NCBI GenBank assembly: GCA_021234155.1
Contig: JAJEKV010000030.1
Location: 2,811,842 to 2,875,841, forward strand
Reading direction: 5' to 3'
DNA: 64,000 nt
Source: Isoetes taiwanensis
Lineage: Eukaryota > Streptophyta > Lycopodiopsida > Isoetales > Isoetaceae
The translations under genes and the position numbers were made by a program. The notes beneath the pieces were generated by a model, which was not told the DNA's origin, did not search any database, and was given only the letters and a program-made list of their open reading frames with translations. This document shows, piece by piece, positions 59,191 to 64,000 of this stretch. Numbering within the stretch: position 1 is the stretch's first letter; each line of letters begins with the position of its first letter.

Positions 59191-60212
59191 CCTCGGAACG
59201 CACTGCCCGAGCCTGCTGCCATCATTGCTGCGGATCTTCAATGATTAATGATTGGGCACTTCCTTTTATTTTTATGTGTTTGTAGTTCGTGACTCGTGAG
59301 GCACAAGAAGCTCTACTCCGGCAATCTCTGGCTATGGCGGTTTTCAAATCCCAAATACAGGCATCCAAAGGTATACTCTGCGGCGCATCATCTTTTTTTG
59401 GAGTGGGGAACAAATGAGTATGAGATAATAGGAAAAATTTATAGTTGAGAAGTGCAGCATTTATCATTTAATCTGGAATCGGCAAAAGAGGCGCCAAGGA
59501 CCTGCTTTCTCACGAATCCCGCTAGATATGTGAAGCCCTGCTCGGGCTAAATCGGCTCTGAGGGGCTCAGTTCCGGCTCCATGACTGAGCCTCTGAAGTA
59601 CTGACGACTACTCCCTGATTTGCAAGCCTATCGGCCCTGCAAAGCCCCTGCTTCTGCAGATTTTGCATGTCAAATGGGTGTGCCCTATTGAAGACTAGAA
59701 TTTTCTGTTACTCTGTTCGCGAAAGCTCTGAGGACAACTCATGCCCTTGCAAGATATTTTTGATTGCTTTTGCATCTTCAAATTAAGGAAGTAAAAGGCT
59801 CTCGTGATATTTTCCTTGGTGTGTCTTCTTGATCTGTCAACACTGAGAAATACTGGCCCCAAACTGTACAACAGTGCAGCATCAGGTCTGATCTAGAGTG
59901 AGGGCAACTAATGAGGATTGCTTTTTCCAGATTCAATGTGCCAGTCTAGAGGCATAATTACCTCTATATACAATAGCATTTTCATCTTTAGAATTCGTGG
60001 ACGTGGTGAATTGGTAAGACTTCCTCAATTTCAATCACTGAATTTCCTTCTACACATACTGTTCTTCCTAGCTGTGGCTCGCCTATGGATGGCTTCACCT
60101 CTGCAATGGCTCTTGTGCCTCCCCTTATTTCTTTTGGGTTATTCAGACAATTGCTTATGAAGTTGTTGATACTTTGGGAGCGAGCCCCGTAAATGTCGAA
60201 CACTGACATGTT
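59191..60212. other. no recognised gene
   Basis: A minus-strand frame at 59988-60209 reads 'IRGGTRAIAEVKPSIGEPQL' and 'TVCVEGNSVIEIEEVLPIHH', protein-like but unrecognised; could be an exon relic. Confidence 0.2.
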
Positions 60213-60395
60213 TTAACCATGTCATTTTGACATGTTATAGCCGTGGATGGGCGATGGCTCCTGATGGATGGGGGATGACTCCTGATGCCAGGGCATGGGC
60301 ACGACCACCCATCTTCAATATGCCATGGATCCTCACGCCATGCAAGGATGGGGTTGAACTACTTCTACGGATGTCATAAAGACATGTTATAGCCA
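60213..60395 (+). repeat. left terminal/subterminal motifs of the MULE
   Basis: CTGACATGTTTTAACCATGTC at about 60203-60223, GACATGTTATAGCC at 60229 and 60381, and GATGGGCGATGGCTCCTGAT-type repeats between. Inverted with respect to the array at 63775-63990. Confidence 0.5.
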
Positions 60396-61160
60396 CGAAG
60401 AAAGGAGGAATTCTGTTTTTTCAAATAGAGTGCCATTTCGAGACAATTCCTCCCCTTCCCGCGCCTTCATTGGAGCGAAATTGATGTAGGAGGAACCCTA
60501 AACCCAAAGCTGGTCGATTTGGAGTGGAGCATTCACGTTTATTGAACCCATTCACTGATCAACAGACTTAAAGCCGTTGTTCTTTCAGCCAAAATTTAAA
60601 TTTGTTCACTTTGTTTACAATGTAAAATCGGCCAAAGATTGTGGCACTATGGATGTATGCAAAAACAGCTTTGCTAACGACAAGCCCAATGATATTTACT
60701 CAAGATGGCAGCAGTAAGAGTATCAAAGTTCTTTATTTTTGGAAAAACATGGCACAATTACATCATCTCCTCGCTTCATTTCCTTACGCTTTGTGGCGGA
60801 TGTTGGAAGGGATTGAGGCACAAAATCCTCTCGAGGGACCTTTCACCAAAAAGGATTTGCAATGGACGTAAGACAAAAGAGTAAAGAAAGCGGTTGGCTC
60901 GGTTAGTGGTGTTTCAGCCCAATTTTGTTACATTCCAACCGCCCATGTTCCGTTTTTGTTGAAGGGGAGAGGAGAAATGTGGATTGCCCAACAGATTTCT
61001 ACAAGAGCACTAGCAAATCCCAAAAACCGTGCTCTTTGAAACAACCTAATGTGAATAGTCATTTGACATACACAATGTAAGCCTATTTTGAAATAGTCGC
61101 TTGGTGTGTTTGGTGTGCGATAAACTAAACTAAAATGTAACTTGCCATTTGTAATTGTAG
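60396..61160 (+). other. MULE 5' region, possible leader and intron
   Basis: A frame at 60641-60871 (76 codons) is open but shows no domain. The transposase frame becomes recognisable after an acceptor-like ATTGTAG at 61154-61160, so an intron may end there. Confidence 0.3.
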
Positions 61161-63547
61161 CTCTTGGTGCACTTATGGACCAAGTGATTTCAGCGAGGAC
61201 ATTCATCCAATTGAGCCACGAAACCAAGGCAAGAAACGTAAAGAAGAAAACCAAATGGGGAAAGGATGGGATACCGCGGAACCTATGGAACAAAGAAAGT
61301 TGATGATCAGAATGTATTGACCAAAGAATTGGATGATCTCGACCATATTGAGCAGCAAGTGGATGATTCTGAACAACGTGGTAAAGGAAGGAATAAAAGG
61401 AAGAGTAGAGCTCAAGGTGGAAAAAAGAAGCAAACAAGTCCTCTTCCTGATACTGCTAAAATAGGCGAGCAGCATCCAATTACTAGAAGAAGTAGAAGAT
61501 TGCGTGGTGAGTCCTACAAACGAGGTTGTATGTGTCACTTTTTAGTAAGACAACTATATATTAAACCGGAATGGAGTCAGATTGTATACTATGAGAAGAA
61601 CCATATCAACAAGGAAGGTGTTGTTTGCCATGGTCAGATCCATGATGAAAGTGTTGGCACAAGATATCAGCATGCACCATGGATTTCCCAACAAAAAAGG
61701 GATTGGGTGAGGGGCTTGTTGGTAGAAGGTCACTCACCTCGAGAGGTAATGAGGATGCATGAAGAGCAGGTTGTCCATAAGTTAGAAATGCAGGGGGCGG
61801 GCAGCAAGGATAGAGATGACTTTCTAGATATAGATGATATACGGAACACATTTGATGAGGTTTCTAAGTCCACCTGAAGCAAGGATATGAATGTGACTCA
61901 AAGTGTGAGAATGTGGGTAGATCAAAATCCAGATTCGGTATTCTTGCATCAAGAAGGGGCACCCTTCCATCTTGGGATCATGACACCCTTTCAAATGGAA
62001 ATGTTATTGAAATATGGCAAGGGAAATGCCATAGCAATGGATGCCACTTTCAAGACTAATGACTTGAGGTTTATGTTGTATACCTTCATTGTATTTGATA
62101 GCCACAAAAATGGAGTGCCCGTTGCATGGGTTTTGACGTCTAGCTCAACGAAAGTTGACATTCAATGTTGGCTTCAACATATGAAGAACCATATACACCT
62201 AGAAGATCCTACATGGGCCCCCTCTTGCTTTATAGTTGACGATGCGGAGGCAGAGATTGGTGCTTTGGAGTTGGTATGGCCAAAGACCCCTATTCAGTTG
62301 TGCCTTTGGCATGTCGACGCGTTAAGTGGTTTAAAGTTTTGGTAAGATATGTGCATAATTCCTGCATCGAAAAGGAGATGTTTAAGGATATGGGTGACAT
62401 CATGTATGGTACCAAGGTTGAGCCTATAGAGGAGGATGGGATATTCAAGGAAGATTATAGGGCTTGTACAAGAGCAGGCAAGGCTCGCCTTGAACAATTC
62501 AAGGAGAAATGGAAGGAGTACGAACAAGTTGTTGTTTATGTCAACAAGGAATGGACAAACAATGTGTGCTCATGGATTATCGTGTCGAGAATGTATCCCC
62601 ATAGTAACCAAGAGACCACAGCTGCTGTAGAGTCCTATCACGCTGCCTTGAAGAGAAGGTTGGGTATTTTTAAGCATGAGTTGAGGGGAAGAAGATTAGA
62701 TTGGCTGATCTACATGTTGGTACATGACCTAGGGAATCATCTAGTGTACGAGAGGTTCGTGAAGGAGAGTGGTTTCAAGTTGAATTACTATAAAGAAAAG
62801 ATCGTGGAGTGTGCAATAATTGGAGCCAGAAGTATTAATATTCCAGATGATGCTGTTACTTGGGTGGACCTTGAAAAGGGTGAGGCTCATGTTTGGAGTC
62901 AAACAACCATTGGTGTCCCTTACTTGGTTGTTGTGAGTGATAAGCAATGAAGTTGTTGTGATTGTGCATGGGCCATGAAAGGCAACATATGCAAGCACCA
63001 GGTGAAGGTTCTTCAAATGATAAATCATTGCAAAGAGAGAGACATTTTGGCAGCATGTGGCACGAGGGTTGGGACAACAAAGGGGGGCTTGGAAAATTTA
63101 GCATCAGGTGATGATGGAGCAAATGTGAGCGATTGTGGAATGGAGAATGATGTTATTGGTTCAATGGAGGGTGATGAAGTTGCCAAAAATGCGGGCCAAA
63201 CGGATGTCAAAACCTATGTATACAATGAGAACAATTTAATGGCAAGCATAGAAGAATCATGGGATCAAGTGAAGGGTGCAATTGCACAATGTCCTAGTCT
63301 CTTACCACATGTTGACTTCCTCATGAAAGAACTCAGGATCAAGGTAGAAAGGCTGAAAATTACAGCAGATAGAGAGTTCATGGACATGATTGTACCACCC
63401 ATGCCAGGAGGGAAAGAAGATGGCACAGGGAATAGTCTTTCTAGATTACAATCCTACATAGACTTGGGCAAGAAACGAAAGGGTGGAGAACAAAAAGAGA
63501 GCATCTTCGAGAGGGAGTTGCAACAACATCTATTACTTGATTCATAG
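61161..63547 (+). pseudogene. MULE transposase with SWIM zinc finger, interrupted
   Basis: Catalyses cut-and-paste transposition. N-terminal part: acidic/basic linker, then 'CMCHFLVRQLYIKPEWSQIV' and 'HINKEGVVCHGQIH', the FAR1/MULE DNA-binding region. DDE core: MDATFK with Asp at 62040, FIVDDAEAE with Asp at 62238, LCLWH near 62300, and VESYHAALKRR with Glu at 62630. SWIM finger CxC...CKH at 62957-62998 (CDCAWAMKGNICKH). C-terminal acidic/helical tail ends at 63547. Lesions: TGA at 61875-61877 and TGA at 62948-62950, both in frame and where Trp is expected; and a one-base shift near 62310. Another small shift near 61270 separates the first 35 codons. Otherwise the frame is well preserved, so decay looks recent. 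Confidence 0.8.
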
Positions 63548-63774
63548 TGAAGTGGTAGTGAAGGATGTGAAGTGGTAGTGGTAGTGAACTTGTATGAATA
63601 ATCATGGCCTAACATGTCAGGCTTATGAATATCATGGCCTACTTTTGAGATGAACACTATATGTATTCTGTACTTCAATTCCTAATATACAAGATCATCC
63701 AAGCTCTTAACTTAACAAGTGCCTAGGACTATATATTTTGTACTTAAATTCCTTGTCTACTTAAATTTCTGACT
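63548..63774 (+). other. MULE 3' trailer
   Basis: Non-coding. AAGTGGTAGTG is repeated at 63550-63585, and one early CCTAACATGTCAGG copy of the terminal motif appears at 63608. Confidence 0.4.
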
Positions 63775-63990
63775 GGCTATAACATGTCAGGGAGTGACTA
63801 TAACATGTCAGGTAGTGGGTATAACATGTCAGGGACAGGCTTTAACATGTCAGGGAATGGCTATAACGTGTCAGGTGCTGGCTATAACATGGCAAGTTCC
63901 AAGGCTATAACATGTCAGTGACTGGCTATAACATGTCAGGGATGGCTATAACATGTCAGGGACTGGCTAAAACAAGTCAAGGTCCAAGGT
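63775..63990 (+). repeat. CTATAACATGTCAGG tandem array
   Basis: About ten units of 19-24 bp with the core CTATAACATGTCAGG and a variable 5-9-bp spacer (GAGTGA, TAGTGG, GACTGG and others). Same motif, inverted, at the left end of the MULE. Continues to, and perhaps past, the window edge. Confidence 0.85.
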
Positions 63991-64000
63991 TATATCCCAC

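Larger units (their letters stand above)
60213..64000 (+). mobile_element. Mutator-like element (MULE), right end outside the window
   Basis: A MULE transposase lies between inverted copies of one motif: GACATGTTATAGCC near 60229 and 60381 on the left, and GGCTATAACATGTC in many direct copies on the right up to the window edge. The arrangement fits long, internally repeated terminal inverted repeats, common in MULEs. The right terminus and the usual 9-bp target duplication cannot be seen. Confidence 0.65.

Noticed and set aside
60928-61437. 169-codon minus-strand ORF opposite the MULE 5' part
   Set aside because: Antisense shadow; the plus strand continues into the transposase.
1-64000. CRISPR arrays, bacterial operons, rRNA genes
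   Set aside because: Nothing of the kind is seen. The CTATAACATGTCAGG array has short variable spacers and sits in a transposon end, unlike a CRISPR array.

Overview
The window is plant nuclear DNA dominated by transposable elements. Evidence for a land plant: relics of an L-type lectin receptor kinase and a plant-type beta-hexosaminidase, two blocks of a pentatricopeptide-repeat (PPR) gene, a PLATZ-like zinc protein, a FAR1/MULE-type transposase with a SWIM finger, and a Tat/Athila-like Ty3/Gypsy element. Density of decayed elements, AT-rich spacers and isolated exons point to a large repeat-rich genome; a fern or another non-seed vascular plant is my guess, not something the sequence proves. 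No complete, clearly functional host gene is visible.

Layout. 1-3.2 kb: an L1-type LINE scrap (minus strand), a dispersed repeat, and a small gene-like unit with promoter elements, an ORF resembling PLATZ/B-box zinc proteins and a 3' tail. 3.2-26.1 kb: a purine-rich block with three ~147-bp tandem repeats, a 17-kb LTR retrotransposon (5' LTR 5037-5616, 3' LTR 21462-22059), then a degenerate non-LTR retrotransposon (endonuclease, RT, CCHC tail, TATC tail). The LTR element looks inserted into the LINE. Its interior holds gag, then two tandem diverged copies of pol plus a downstream accessory ORF (7284-13186 and 13200-19163), then a coiled-coil/unknown ORF before the polypurine tract.

26.1-60 kb: AT-rich DNA with four hairpin ends resembling Helitron 3' termini in two convergent pairs (26746/46773 and 47899/58978), a foldback element, receptor-kinase and hexosaminidase relics, a minus-strand LTR remnant, isolated exons with good splice borders, several dispersed repeat families, a 0.47-kb segmental duplication, many short tandem duplications, and a PPR gene apparently split by a ~12.9-kb insertion.

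60.2-64 kb: a Mutator-like element. A D-D-E transposase with SWIM finger, broken by two TGA codons at tryptophan-like positions and one frameshift, lies between inverted copies of an ACATGTTATAGCC motif that becomes a tandem array at the right edge.

Most coding regions are broken by frameshifts or stops. In the LTR element the differences between the two pol copies concentrate at CNG trinucleotides, suggesting either mutation at methylated sites or a systematic read-consensus error. That question should be settled before the elements are called dead.
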